DNA of 55,341 nucleotides from an uncultured Bacteroidota bacterium. Its GTDB lineage: Bacteria > Bacteroidota > Bacteroidia > Flavobacteriales > Flavobacteriaceae. The stretch is from contig CAILWV010000034.1 in the NCBI GenBank assembly GCA_903838055.1, positions 1 to 55,341 of the forward strand, written 5' to 3'. Below are positions 43,202 through 51,961 of the stretch, piece after piece. The notes under the pieces were generated by a model, which saw only the letters and a list, made by a program, of their open reading frames with translations, did no database searches and was not told the origin of the DNA. Position 1 is the first letter of the stretch. Each line of letters begins with the position of its first letter. Both the position numbers and the translations under genes were made by a program.

Positions 43202-44086
43202 ATGGAAAGTTCTAAAAGTAATTCGTCTTTGAAAATAATGGTTTTGGTTTTATTACTACTTTTATTAGGTAGTATTTTTTATATTTTCAAATTAAAAACG
43301 GAAGTTACAACCCTTACAACACAAGTGAGTTCGGTTAAAACTGAAAAAGAAAATGTAATGAAAGACTTACAAAATCTTAAAGACACTTATGATGCTGCTA
43401 TTGCCGAAAAAACTACAATGTCGGATGAATTAATTGCAGAAAGAGAGAAAGTTGTTGGCTTAATGGCAAAACTAGAAAAATCTAAAGGGGATGCATCGTC
43501 TATGGCGAAATATAAACAACAGTTTTTAGATCTTCAAACTAAAATGAAAACGTTGATGCAGCAAGTTGAGGTTTTGAAAAAAGAAAACCAAGTGTTAACT
43601 ACTAATTTAGATAGTACGAAAGTTGTATTAGCAGATTCTAAAAACTACAATCAAGTTTTGGTTGGTCAAAATGAAGAGCTTTCTAAAACGGTTGAAAAAG
43701 GATCTAAACTTTCTTTATTGAATTTAAAAACAGCAACTTATATATTAAGGGGTTCTGGTAAAGAAATAGAAACAGATAAGGCAAGTAGAGTAGATTTGCT
43801 TAAAATTAGTTTTACAATTGCAGAAAATAGCATTGCAAAATCTGGAGATAAAACCTATTATGTCCAAGTAATTGATAGTAGAGGTAATGTTCTTGGGGAT
43901 AAAGTAACTGCTAATTTTGGAGATAAATCTTTAACTTATAGTTTTTCTTCGGTTGTGAAATATGAAAATAAAACAGTTAATGTTTCTCAAGACTTACATG
44001 GTAAAGATTTTGCAAGTGGCACTTATTTTGTAAATGTTTTTGATAAAAATGAATTGGTTTCTAAATCTAGTTTTACTTTGAGATAA
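43202..44086 (+). CDS. Membrane-anchored coiled-coil protein
   Basis: The 294-residue protein starts at MESSKSNSS; the open frame runs further up to 43007 but that part crosses hutG and the promoter. One membrane helix (about 10-28, MVLVLLLLLLGSIFYIF) is followed by a long coiled coil (about 32-165, rich in Glu, Lys, Leu, Thr). A beta-rich C-terminal domain (about 175-294) has YYVQVIDSRGNVLG and FASGTYFVNVF. Its topology suggests an inner-membrane anchor with a large periplasmic part. Relatives are sometimes mislabelled as chromosome partitioning proteins. The function is unknown. It splits hutG and hutI. Confidence 0.8.
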   Translation: MESSKSNSSLKIMVLVLLLLLLGSIFYIFKLKTEVTTLTTQVSSVKTEKENVMKDLQNLKDTYDAAIAEKTTMSDELIAEREKVVGLMAKLEKSKGDASSMAKYKQQFLDLQTKMKTLMQQVEVLKKENQVLTTNLDSTKVVLADSKNYNQVLVGQNEELSKTVEKGSKLSLLNLKTATYILRGSGKEIETDKASRVDLLKISFTIAENSIAKSGDKTYYVQVIDSRGNVLGDKVTANFGDKSLTYSFSSVVKYENKTVNVSQDLHGKDFASGTYFVNVFDKNELVSKSSFTLR

Positions 44087-44106
44087 GAAATCCTCAGAAT
44101 TAAAAA

Positions 44107-44153
44107 ATAACCGCTAATTCGCAAATGATTATTGTGATTTAGCGGTTTTTTTA
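44107..44153. terminator. Terminator between the coiled-coil gene and hutI
   Basis: AACCGCTAA (44109-44117) pairs with TTAGCGGTT (44139-44147), with T run after and A run before. It lies between two convergent genes and can serve both. Confidence 0.85.
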
Positions 44154-44173
44154 TATTGATAAATAAAGTAAAG

Positions 44174-45412
44174 CTATTGAATTCTTTTTCCCTCAATTAT
44201 TACTTCATCAATTAGGTTTGAGCCAAATGCGTAGGGCAGTTGGTAGAACGAAGTAACAGGTTTACTAATTATTATATTGGCTTTTTTTCCTACAGTTATG
44301 CTTCCGTGTGTTTCGGAAATACCCATTGCATAAGCGCCGTTTATAGTTGCGGCATTAATTGCTTCTTCAGGAGTCATTTTCATTTTAATGCAAGCAGTTG
44401 CTAACACAAAATTCATATTACCAGACGGAGTAGTGCCAGGATTAAAATCGGTTGCTAAGGCTAATGGCAATCCAGCATCGAGCATTTTTCGAGCTGGGGT
44501 ATAAGGAATACTAATAAAATAGGAGCAGGAAGGTAATGCTACCGGCATGGTCTCGGAATTTTTTAATACCTCAATATCTTCTTCCGTTACTACCTCTAAA
44601 TGATCCACCGATAAGGCGTTGTGTTTTACACAAGCTGCAATTCCGCCAATTGCATTAAATTGGTTCACGTGGATTTTAGCAATTAATCCATGTTTTTTTC
44701 CAGCATCCATTATTTTTTCGGTTTCTTCGACTGAAAAATAGCCAGTTTCACAAAAAGCATCGATGTAATCAGCAAGTTTTTCGGATGCAATTTTGGGCAA
44801 CATTTCATTTACTATTAAATCGATATATCCTGAATGGTTGTCTTTGTATTCCGAAGGAAAAGCATGGGCTCCAAGAAAGGTTGCTTTAATTTTTATTGGA
44901 TAATTTTGGGATAGTTTTTTGATTACTCGAAGCATTTTTAGCTCCCCATCTACTGTTAAACCATATCCCGATTTTATTTCGACTGCACCGGTGCCTTGTA
45001 GCATTACTTCCTCCAATCGCAATTTGGATTGGTTGTAAAGTTCTTCCTCAGAAATTTGGTTTAGTTTTTTGGCTGAATTTAATATTCCGCCTCCGCGATT
45101 GGCAATTTCCTCGTAGCTTAATCCGTTTATTCTATCCACAAATTCCAATATCCTGTTGCCTGCATATACTATGTGGGTATGGCTGTCACACCAAGTAGGA
45201 AGTACTACTTTATCAGTTGCATCAATAAAAATATCGGCACTAATATTAGGACAATCTTCCATTGACCCATATTCGGCAATGAAATCATCTTCCAAAATTA
45301 AAAAGGCATTTTTAATTGATGGTACTACTGCCATTTCGGCACCAGAAACCTTCTTTATTGAGGCCTCCCGTATTTGTAGAAGTTCTTGAATGTTGGTGAT
45401 TAATGTTTTCAT
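44174..45412 (-). CDS. hutI: Imidazolonepropionase
   Basis: From the ATG at 45412 (MKTLITNIQELLQ) the enzyme has 412 residues, the usual length; the open frame to 45469 would add a non-conserved extension. The metal-binding HTH (78-80) sits in DSHTHIVYAGNR. Amidohydrolase blocks EIKSGYGL, HVNQFN, DHLEVV and ATDFNPGT are present. It opens the imidazolone ring to N-formimidoyl-glutamate in histidine breakdown, upstream of HutG. Zn or Fe is the metal in the family. It is divergent from corA. Confidence 0.95.
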   Translation of the reverse strand: MKTLITNIQELLQIREASIKKVSGAEMAVVPSIKNAFLILEDDFIAEYGSMEDCPNISADIFIDATDKVVLPTWCDSHTHIVYAGNRILEFVDRINGLSYEEIANRGGGILNSAKKLNQISEEELYNQSKLRLEEVMLQGTGAVEIKSGYGLTVDGELKMLRVIKKLSQNYPIKIKATFLGAHAFPSEYKDNHSGYIDLIVNEMLPKIASEKLADYIDAFCETGYFSVEETEKIMDAGKKHGLIAKIHVNQFNAIGGIAACVKHNALSVDHLEVVTEEDIEVLKNSETMPVALPSCSYFISIPYTPARKMLDAGLPLALATDFNPGTTPSGNMNFVLATACIKMKMTPEEAINAATINGAYAMGISETHGSITVGKKANIIISKPVTSFYQLPYAFGSNLIDEVIIEGKRIQ

Positions 45413-45480
45413 TAAATGATTTTGGGTAAAATTACTTTTTAAAAAATAATTATTTATAAATTTATACAAAATTATAGTCG

Positions 45481-46551
45481 GTGCGAAAAATAAAATATAA
45501 AAAAGGAAAAAAAGTGCAGCCCTCTTTGTTAGAATATACAGGGCTACATAAATATACTCAAACAGAGATTCAGCTATTTGTTTATAATACGGATGATTTG
45601 GCTGAGTTTAATGAGTTTGATAAAAATGAAATAGAAAAGCATGTTGATTTAAATAAAGTCAATTGGCTAAACATGCACGGATTAAATGATACAGATCTAG
45701 TAGTTAAGATTGGAGCTTTTCTAGGTGTGGATAATTTTATGTTGTCGGATATATTAAATACTACAAAGCGCACAAAACTTGATGAATACCACGATACTCT
45801 GTTTTTTAATATCAAATCGTTATTGCCAGATGCAGATTCGAATAATATTATGGTGGAACAAATTAGTTTCTTATTGAAGAATGGTATTTTAGTTTCATTT
45901 CAAGAAAAACGAAGTGATTTCTTCGCCCATATTAGAGAGCGCATAAGAACCCATTCAGGTATAGTTAGGACTAAAAAAGCGGATTATTTATTGTTCTTGT
46001 TGTTGGATGCTATTATGGAAAATTTCTATATTACCATTGAAAATGAAGAAGATAAAGTAGAAATGTTGATTAATTTATCCAAACGAAGTACCGATCTTTC
46101 TATTTTAGAACAAATTGAAAAACACCGAGATAATTATAATTTCTTAAAACGTTCTATCATTCCATTAAGGGATTCTCTGTATTCAATAAAAAGCATAAAA
46201 GATGATAATGTTTTTGATGCAATTGAAGATAATAATTTCACTTTTTTTGAAAGATTACATCAAAAATGTCTAGAGCTATTAGAACAAATTGAATATGATT
46301 TATCAACTTTAGATAGTGCTTCTAATTTCTTTTTCTCTACTCAAAGTCATAAGATGAATGAAGTCATGAAAACTTTAACTGTAGTTTCGGTTTTGTTTAT
46401 GCCTCTTACTTTTATTGTTGGTGTGTATGGAATGAATTTCAAGTTCATGCCGGAATTAGAGTTGGAGTATGGCTATTTTGGTATACTTGGACTTATGTTT
46501 TTATTGCTCCTAGTGATGATTTATTATTTTAAAAAGAAGAAGTGGTATTAA
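45481..46551 (+). CDS. corA: CorA-type magnesium/cobalt transporter
   Basis: The 356-residue protein starts at a GTG codon (MRKIKYKKGKK), the only start giving the usual N-terminus. A long cytosolic funnel domain comes first. Two C-terminal membrane helices (about 296-316 and 328-348) are joined by the signature YGMNF and a loop of acidic residues (PELELEYG). The chain ends in the basic KKKKWY. It forms a pentameric Mg2+ channel in the inner membrane. The gene is divergent from hutI by 68 bp from the chosen hutI start. Confidence 0.95.
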   Translation: MRKIKYKKGKKVQPSLLEYTGLHKYTQTEIQLFVYNTDDLAEFNEFDKNEIEKHVDLNKVNWLNMHGLNDTDLVVKIGAFLGVDNFMLSDILNTTKRTKLDEYHDTLFFNIKSLLPDADSNNIMVEQISFLLKNGILVSFQEKRSDFFAHIRERIRTHSGIVRTKKADYLLFLLLDAIMENFYITIENEEDKVEMLINLSKRSTDLSILEQIEKHRDNYNFLKRSIIPLRDSLYSIKSIKDDNVFDAIEDNNFTFFERLHQKCLELLEQIEYDLSTLDSASNFFFSTQSHKMNEVMKTLTVVSVLFMPLTFIVGVYGMNFKFMPELELEYGYFGILGLMFLLLLVMIYYFKKKKWY

Positions 46552-46587
46552 TTGTTTAAAAACCTGTTGATAATTTGCAGTAATTTA

Positions 46588-46618
46588 TTTGTAGAATAAA
46601 ATATATGAATTATCTTTG
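46588..46618 (+). promoter_or_regulatory. Promoter of the 55-codon membrane peptide gene
   Basis: TTTG (46588-46591), 19-bp spacer, TATCTTTG (46611-46618). This is a full match to the Bacteroidota -33/-7 consensus, 32 bp before the ATG. Confidence 0.8.
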
Positions 46619-46650
46619 ACCTATTATTTATAAAGAAAATACCAGAAGAT

Positions 46651-46818
46651 ATGTTTACATTCGCTCAATATTTAGGATTTTTATTGTTCTTAACCATTTT
46701 AACTATTGGATTTTGGTTAATGATGTTCTTGGTTAACTTTGTATTCTACTGGATATTTGGTGCAACAAGAGAATTGTTAAGAGAAAGAAAAGAAAAAAGA
46801 GAATTAGAGCAGGCTTAA
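46651..46818 (+). CDS. Small membrane protein (55 aa)
   Basis: ATG 46651 to TAA 46818 encodes 55 residues. The peptide begins MFTFAQYLGFLLFLTILTIG, continues hydrophobic to about residue 37 (one long or two short membrane helices), and ends in a highly charged tail (RELLRERKEKRELEQA). A consensus promoter lies just upstream and a strong terminator 14 bp downstream, so it is very likely a real single-gene unit. The function is unknown; the positive-charge-rich tail should stay in the cytoplasm. Confidence 0.82.
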   Translation: MFTFAQYLGFLLFLTILTIGFWLMMFLVNFVFYWIFGATRELLRERKEKRELEQA

Positions 46819-46832
46819 ATAAGTCTGAACTT

Positions 46833-46873
46833 CACATAGAAAAGCCCCGATTTTATCGGGGCTTTTCTATGTG
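46833..46873. terminator. Strong bidirectional terminator, 19-bp stem
   Basis: CACATAGAAAAGCCCCGAT (46833-46851) pairs perfectly with 46855-46873 around TTT. It lies between the convergent 55-codon gene and the leftward receptor gene. It is the longest perfect stem noticed in the window. Confidence 0.92.
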
Positions 46874-46942
46874 TAAGATGTTTTGTTTTAAGAAAATATA
46901 TACATAAATTTCCTTTATTGAATGGAAATGTAATTCTTTTTT

Positions 46943-49438
46943 CTATCCTCCAAAATCACCATTATCTCCTTCGCCTTCTCTTTTTGGTTGTTTTTCTCTG
47001 TCGCTTTTTTGTTTGTTAAAACGATAGGTAAAGGATAAATTAATTTGACGTTGTCTAAATTGCATTTCACTATATGAATTTAAGCTTCCTAAATTAGATT
47101 GCATGATTCTTTTTCTAGAATTAAAAACGTCATTTACATTTAAGGATAGTGTAGCTTTATCTTTCATGATATCTTTGCTAAAAGCTAAATTAGCAGCAAG
47201 TACCCCAAGGCTTTTACCTTGAAAGTTGTTTTGTGGTGCGTTATAGGTAGCATTTGTTTGCCAGTCAATTTTGTATGGTAATGTTACTTTAGAGGAAACT
47301 CTAGTAAACCAACTTGAAGATGCTTTATTCACATCTTGACTCACTACATCTGTTGAACCGTTTACAGTATATTTAAAATTTCCAACAACAGTACTAGTAA
47401 ATAAATTGAAATTTCCATTTAATTTCCACCATTTAAAAGGCGAATAATTCATGTTGAATTCAAATCCGTAACGAGTATCCGTATCTAAATTAATAGATGT
47501 AGAAACATATACAGGAGTGTCTACAGGAAGTCCATTTACAATTGTACTCACTATGTCACCCGTTGGTCTTTTAATGAACTGAAATGGATCTTTGGTTTTG
47601 TTATAATATACTGAAGTTGAAACGGTTACTTTTTTAAATTTATTCATATAACCAAAATCTATTGCATCTGTAAAAGACGGATTTAAATCTGGATTCCCTA
47701 TAAATAAGTTAATGTTGCTTGTGTAATTATTAGGAAACGGGATAATAAATCTATTTCTAGGTCTTTCAATACGTTTGCTGTAGTTAATTGAAATCGTGCT
47801 TTGCTCTGTTATTTGATACGTTAAAAAAGCACTCGGAAAGAAGTTGCTGTATTTTTTATTTTTGTAAAAATCAGATAATAATAAATTGCTTTCTATAGAA
47901 GAATTCTCATAACGCATTCCTAATAAATAGGAGAATTTACTTACTTTAGATCCAAATTGAGTGTATAATGCATTAATTCGTTCTTTATAATTAAATACAT
48001 TCGTAAAATTAACATACGGAGAATAAGTTCCTAAAGCGTCTAAACTTCCAACTCTAAAATCGTTGTTCATTTCATTAAAATTACCTCTATATCCAGCCTC
48101 GTATTGGCTGTTTTTTCCAATCGGCAATACGTAATCTGATTGCAATAAAGTTCTGTTTTGGGTTTGATAATTTTTAGAAGCCTCTGTGTAAGTATTACTT
48201 ATAGCTCCAATATAGGAATTGGTTATAGTTGAAAAATCATTGTCTAAATTTTTAGAAACCGTTCCGTCAAAAGTAAGTTTATGACCGTCTTTTTTGAATT
48301 TTTTCGTAAAATTAGTAGTGTATTCAATGTCGTTAGTATAAGTAAATTGATCGTTGAATCTATTAGAAACAAAAATATTATTAGCTTCGTAATTGTTAAT
48401 TACATCATTAATCGGGCTTGCTCCATCACTTTTTCTATACGAAAATCCGTTTGTCCATGTTAATGATTTGTCTAAAAACCAGTCAATGCCAAAATTGTAA
48501 TTATATCCTTTTCTTCCTGAGCTACGATCTATTCTTTCGTTTGTAACTTTATATACAGTCCCCGCAGAGTTAATATAATCCGAATCGGTTAAAGATTTCC
48601 CGGGGGCTTTGCTATCATTGTATCCGATAGTTGAATAGATATTGAAATTCTGGCTTCTGAAATTTATTGTTCCTGATGAATTATAATTTTTTGGATTTCC
48701 AACAGTTGCAATAAAAGTACCATTAATACCATTGTTTTTACCTTTTTTCAGAACAATATTTATTATTCCAGCTCCTCCTTCTGCATCATAACGTGCCGAT
48801 GGATTCGTTATTACTTCAACTTTATCAAGTGCATCTGCTGAAATACTTTTTAGCGCATCGGCAATATTAATGGAGTTTGAAGGTTTTCCATCTATTAATA
48901 TCTTAACATTATCATTTCCTCTCAAACTTACATTTCCTTCGCCATCAACAGTTACTGAAGGCACATTGTCTAAAACATCACTCGCTGTACCACCTTTAAC
49001 TGTCATGTCTTGTCCAACATTATATACTTTTTTATCTAGTTTAATATCAACAGTAGATTTTTCTTTTGTAAAAACAACATCATTAAGTTGAGTAGCATCA
49101 GGTTGCAATGAAATAACACCCAAGTTAGTTGCAGTAGTTATAGATTTATTTTTAATTTCAAATGATTTAAAAGAAATGAATTCTACCTTAACTGTATACG
49201 TTCCAGGAGCCGCATCAAAACTAAAATCTCCAGTAGCATTTGTTATTCCGCCAGAAGTAACTTTGTTTGTAGAAGCATTAATTAACGAAATAGTACTATA
49301 TTCTAATGGAATTGATGTCCCTTTTTCTATTACTTTACCAGAGATATTGATTTTAATACCTTCTGATTTTTTTTGGGAATAATTTATTAATGAGGCTAAT
49401 AATAAACTTAAACTTAAATAAAATTTAATTCTTTTCAT
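46943..49438 (-). CDS. TonB-dependent receptor-type outer-membrane protein (second copy)
   Basis: The 831-residue protein has a signal peptide (MKRIKFYLSLSLLLASLINYS). A carboxypeptidase-regulatory-like domain follows (about 28-118; ISGKVIEKGTSIPLEYSTI), then a plug region (about 120-235) with VSLRGNDNVKILIDGKPS and NPSARYDAEGGAGIINIVLKK-type text. The large barrel ends near FTYRF. The C-terminal tail is charged and Gly-rich (KQPKREGEGDNGDFGG). It is a paralog of the protein at 12554-14950 with the same order of domains. The ligand is unknown and no SusD is nearby. Confidence 0.9.
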   Translation of the reverse strand: MKRIKFYLSLSLLLASLINYSQKKSEGIKINISGKVIEKGTSIPLEYSTISLINASTNKVTSGGITNATGDFSFDAAPGTYTVKVEFISFKSFEIKNKSITTATNLGVISLQPDATQLNDVVFTKEKSTVDIKLDKKVYNVGQDMTVKGGTASDVLDNVPSVTVDGEGNVSLRGNDNVKILIDGKPSNSINIADALKSISADALDKVEVITNPSARYDAEGGAGIINIVLKKGKNNGINGTFIATVGNPKNYNSSGTINFRSQNFNIYSTIGYNDSKAPGKSLTDSDYINSAGTVYKVTNERIDRSSGRKGYNYNFGIDWFLDKSLTWTNGFSYRKSDGASPINDVINNYEANNIFVSNRFNDQFTYTNDIEYTTNFTKKFKKDGHKLTFDGTVSKNLDNDFSTITNSYIGAISNTYTEASKNYQTQNRTLLQSDYVLPIGKNSQYEAGYRGNFNEMNNDFRVGSLDALGTYSPYVNFTNVFNYKERINALYTQFGSKVSKFSYLLGMRYENSSIESNLLLSDFYKNKKYSNFFPSAFLTYQITEQSTISINYSKRIERPRNRFIIPFPNNYTSNINLFIGNPDLNPSFTDAIDFGYMNKFKKVTVSTSVYYNKTKDPFQFIKRPTGDIVSTIVNGLPVDTPVYVSTSINLDTDTRYGFEFNMNYSPFKWWKLNGNFNLFTSTVVGNFKYTVNGSTDVVSQDVNKASSSWFTRVSSKVTLPYKIDWQTNATYNAPQNNFQGKSLGVLAANLAFSKDIMKDKATLSLNVNDVFNSRKRIMQSNLGSLNSYSEMQFRQRQINLSFTYRFNKQKSDREKQPKREGEGDNGDFGG

Positions 49439-49536
49439 GATTGGATGTGAATTTTTTGATATGCATATAAGACCGCGAAATTAAACATTCGTTTAACCAT
49501 CCACTCATAAAGGTTTGTTAAAAGTAATTTTGAACT

Positions 49537-49878
49537 TTACAGAATGTCGTTTATCTTTTCTAATGGTCTTACAATGGTCGCTTTTTTGCCATAAACTGCA
49601 ATTGGTCTTTCCATTAATATGGGATGGTCTACCATTGTTTGTATAATTTCCGTATCGGAAAGATTTTTGTTTTTATAATTCTCAATCCAAATAGATTCTT
49701 TGGTTCTTATTAATTCGATAGGATTTATATTAAGTTTTATTATTATCTCGCTTAATTCATTATAATTCAAAGGGTTTTCAAGATATTTTACGACTTCATA
49801 ATCATGTTTGGCGTTTTCTAAAAAAGTAAGACATTCTCTAGATTTTCCGCAACGGGGATTATGGTAAACTGTTATCAT
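49537..49878 (-). CDS. arsC: ArsC-family arsenate reductase-like protein
   Basis: The 113-residue thioredoxin-fold protein has the ArsC N-terminus MITVYHNPRCGKSRECL with Cys10 as the nucleophile. The later family blocks are IWIENYKNKNLSDTEIIQTM, HPILMERPIAV (Arg of the catalytic triad) and IVRPLEKI. Glutaredoxin-linked ArsC reduces arsenate to arsenite. No arsenite pump or ArsR regulator is nearby, so a true role in arsenic resistance is not shown; YffB-like proteins of unknown role share the fold. Confidence 0.87.
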   Translation of the reverse strand: MITVYHNPRCGKSRECLTFLENAKHDYEVVKYLENPLNYNELSEIIIKLNINPIELIRTKESIWIENYKNKNLSDTEIIQTMVDHPILMERPIAVYGKKATIVRPLEKINDIL

Positions 49879-49972
49879 TTTTTTGTATTAATTTAGGAAT
49901 TCAATTTTTTTTATCGTAATTTAGTTGAGTCAAATATAGTATTTGTGGTTAAATAAAATAAAAAAAATTATT

Positions 49973-50896
49973 ATGTTTATTGAACAAGGAATAAAAAAAA
50001 GCAACGAATTTTGGAAATACATTTTAGGATCCATACTTATTATTGGAGCTTCCACTTTAGGGCAGTTACCTTTGGGTATTGCTATTTTGTTTAAATCATT
50101 AAAATCCGGTAAAAACCTTTCCAATACTAATGATGCTATTAATTCATTGGATTCAAATCTTTCACTTTTTTTAATAATGTTATCGTTTTTATTTGGGTTT
50201 GTAGGATTGGTTTTAGTGGTGAAATATTTTCATAAACAAACTTTATTAGAACTAACCACTTCTCGAAATAAAGTAGATTGGAGCAGGGTATTTTTCTCTT
50301 TTGGATTGTGGTCTGTTTTTACAATAATATCGACTTTAGTTGCTTATTATTATAATCCAGGTGAATTAGTTTGGAACTTTAAGCCTATTCCATTTGCAGT
50401 GTTGTTTGTAATAGCAACACTATTAATCCCAATCCAAACAAGTACTGAGGAGTTGGTTTTTAGAGGGTATTTGATGCAAGGGTTTGCCAATTTAGCTAAG
50501 AATAGATGGTTTCCATTACTAATGACATCCATAATTTTTGGAACTATGCATATATTAAATCCTGAAGTTGATAAAATGGGATACCTAATACTTGTTTATT
50601 ATATTGGAACAGGTTTGTTTCTCGGAATCATAACCTTAATGGATGAAGGTATGGAATTGTCTTTAGGTTTTCATGCAGCCAATAATTTAGTAACGGCTCT
50701 ATTAGTAACTTCCGATTGGACGGCATTACGAACAAATTCCGTATTTAAAGATACTTCTACGCCGGGTGGTATGATGGAGATTTTCATTCCTGTTCTTGTA
50801 ATTTATCCTATACTGTTATTTGTTTTTAGTAAGAAATACCAATGGATCAATTGGAAGGAAAAATTAACGGGAAAAATAATCGTAGAAAATAAATAA
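49973..50896 (+). CDS. CPBP family intramembrane glutamic endopeptidase
   Basis: I start at the ATG at 49973 (MFIEQGIKKSNEFWKY, 307 residues) rather than the TTG 30 bp upstream. About seven hydrophobic helices are visible. The CPBP/Rce1 motifs are EELVFR (159-164), FGTMH with His193, and HAANN (234-238). The protein would cut substrates within the inner membrane. Relatives include bacteriocin-immunity and prenyl-protease-like proteins, but the role here is unknown. It precedes the MenE-like gene by 12 bp, so the two may be co-transcribed. Confidence 0.88.
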   Translation: MFIEQGIKKSNEFWKYILGSILIIGASTLGQLPLGIAILFKSLKSGKNLSNTNDAINSLDSNLSLFLIMLSFLFGFVGLVLVVKYFHKQTLLELTTSRNKVDWSRVFFSFGLWSVFTIISTLVAYYYNPGELVWNFKPIPFAVLFVIATLLIPIQTSTEELVFRGYLMQGFANLAKNRWFPLLMTSIIFGTMHILNPEVDKMGYLILVYYIGTGLFLGIITLMDEGMELSLGFHAANNLVTALLVTSDWTALRTNSVFKDTSTPGGMMEIFIPVLVIYPILLFVFSKKYQWINWKEKLTGKIIVENK

Positions 50897-50908
50897 AGTC
50901 AGATTTCA

Positions 50909-51946
50909 ATGAATAATATTACGTTTGAAAATGTACATAATCATTTTAAATTAAATGGTTTTCACCTTAATAAAGAAGATTTGTGCCGTGTTGCATATAG
51001 TTTTATTAAGGAAGGGGAAGATTTTGAAAAACCTGTTGGTGATTTTCTTTTAGATTGGTTTGATAGTAAGTCTTATATAGAAATGCAAACTTCTGGTTCT
51101 ACGGGAACTCCTAAAATTATTAAAGTAAATAAACAAGCAATGGTTAATTCGGCTATTGCAACGGGAGACTTCTTTGATTTGCATTCAGGCGATAAAGCAT
51201 TACAATGCTTACCGGTAAAATATGTTGCAGGTAAAATGATGCTTATTCGAGCTATTGTATTAGGATTAGATCTAGATTATGTTGCTCCTAGTTCCCATCC
51301 AATGAAAGGCATGACTGATAAGTATGATTTTGTTGCAATGGTGCCAATGCAAGCACAAAATTCCCTTAAAGAATTACAAAACGTAAAAAAACTTATTGTT
51401 GGTGGCGCTAGAATTAGTTCTTCTCTTGAAAAAGAATTAATGAAATTGCCTACCAAAGTATATGAGACTTATGGAATGACCGAAACTATAACTCATATTG
51501 CTGCTAAAAGAGTTGGAGAAAAGATGTTTACAGTATTGCCAAATGTTACTATTTCATATGATGAAAGAAATTGTTTGGTGATTCATGCACCTAAAATAAT
51601 TGCTGAAGAAACGGTTGTAACTAATGATTTAGTAGAATTAATAAACGAAAATCAGTTTAAGTTTTTAGGTCGAATTGATAATGTTATCAATAGTGGCGGA
51701 ATTAAAATTTTACCTGAGCAAGTGGAACAAAAGCTTGATGGGAAGTTAGATAGAAGGTTTTTTATTACTTCAAAAGAAGATAAAGAATTAGGTGAAAAAG
51801 TAATTTTAGTTGTTGAAGGTGAAAAAACAGAAATTAAAAATTCAATTTTTGATGTTTTAGATAAATACGAGCATCCACGCGAAATTATTTTTCTATCCAA
51901 ATTTAAAGAGACCGAAAACGGAAAATTCCTTCGAAAGTTAGTTTAG
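50909..51946 (+). CDS. menE: O-succinylbenzoate-CoA ligase-like AMP-forming enzyme
   Basis: The 345-residue protein is a compact ANL-superfamily enzyme. The P-loop is TSGSTGTPK (61-69), YGMTET is present in the middle, and a FLGRID-type hinge precedes the short C-terminal domain with GGIKILPEQVE and a final catalytic Lys (ETENGKFLRK). Flavobacterial MenE proteins are this short. It would activate o-succinylbenzoate in menaquinone synthesis. No other men gene is in the window, so the substrate is from family knowledge. Confidence 0.82.
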   Translation: MNNITFENVHNHFKLNGFHLNKEDLCRVAYSFIKEGEDFEKPVGDFLLDWFDSKSYIEMQTSGSTGTPKIIKVNKQAMVNSAIATGDFFDLHSGDKALQCLPVKYVAGKMMLIRAIVLGLDLDYVAPSSHPMKGMTDKYDFVAMVPMQAQNSLKELQNVKKLIVGGARISSSLEKELMKLPTKVYETYGMTETITHIAAKRVGEKMFTVLPNVTISYDERNCLVIHAPKIIAEETVVTNDLVELINENQFKFLGRIDNVINSGGIKILPEQVEQKLDGKLDRRFFITSKEDKELGEKVILVVEGEKTEIKNSIFDVLDKYEHPREIIFLSKFKETENGKFLRKLV

Positions 51947-51961
51947 AATAAAGAGTAGTTA

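Noticed and set aside
49973..50896. CPBP protease as an abortive-infection phage-defence gene
   Set aside because: The family is broad, and the neighbours (MenE-like, ArsC-like) are housekeeping. Nothing else here points to a defence island.
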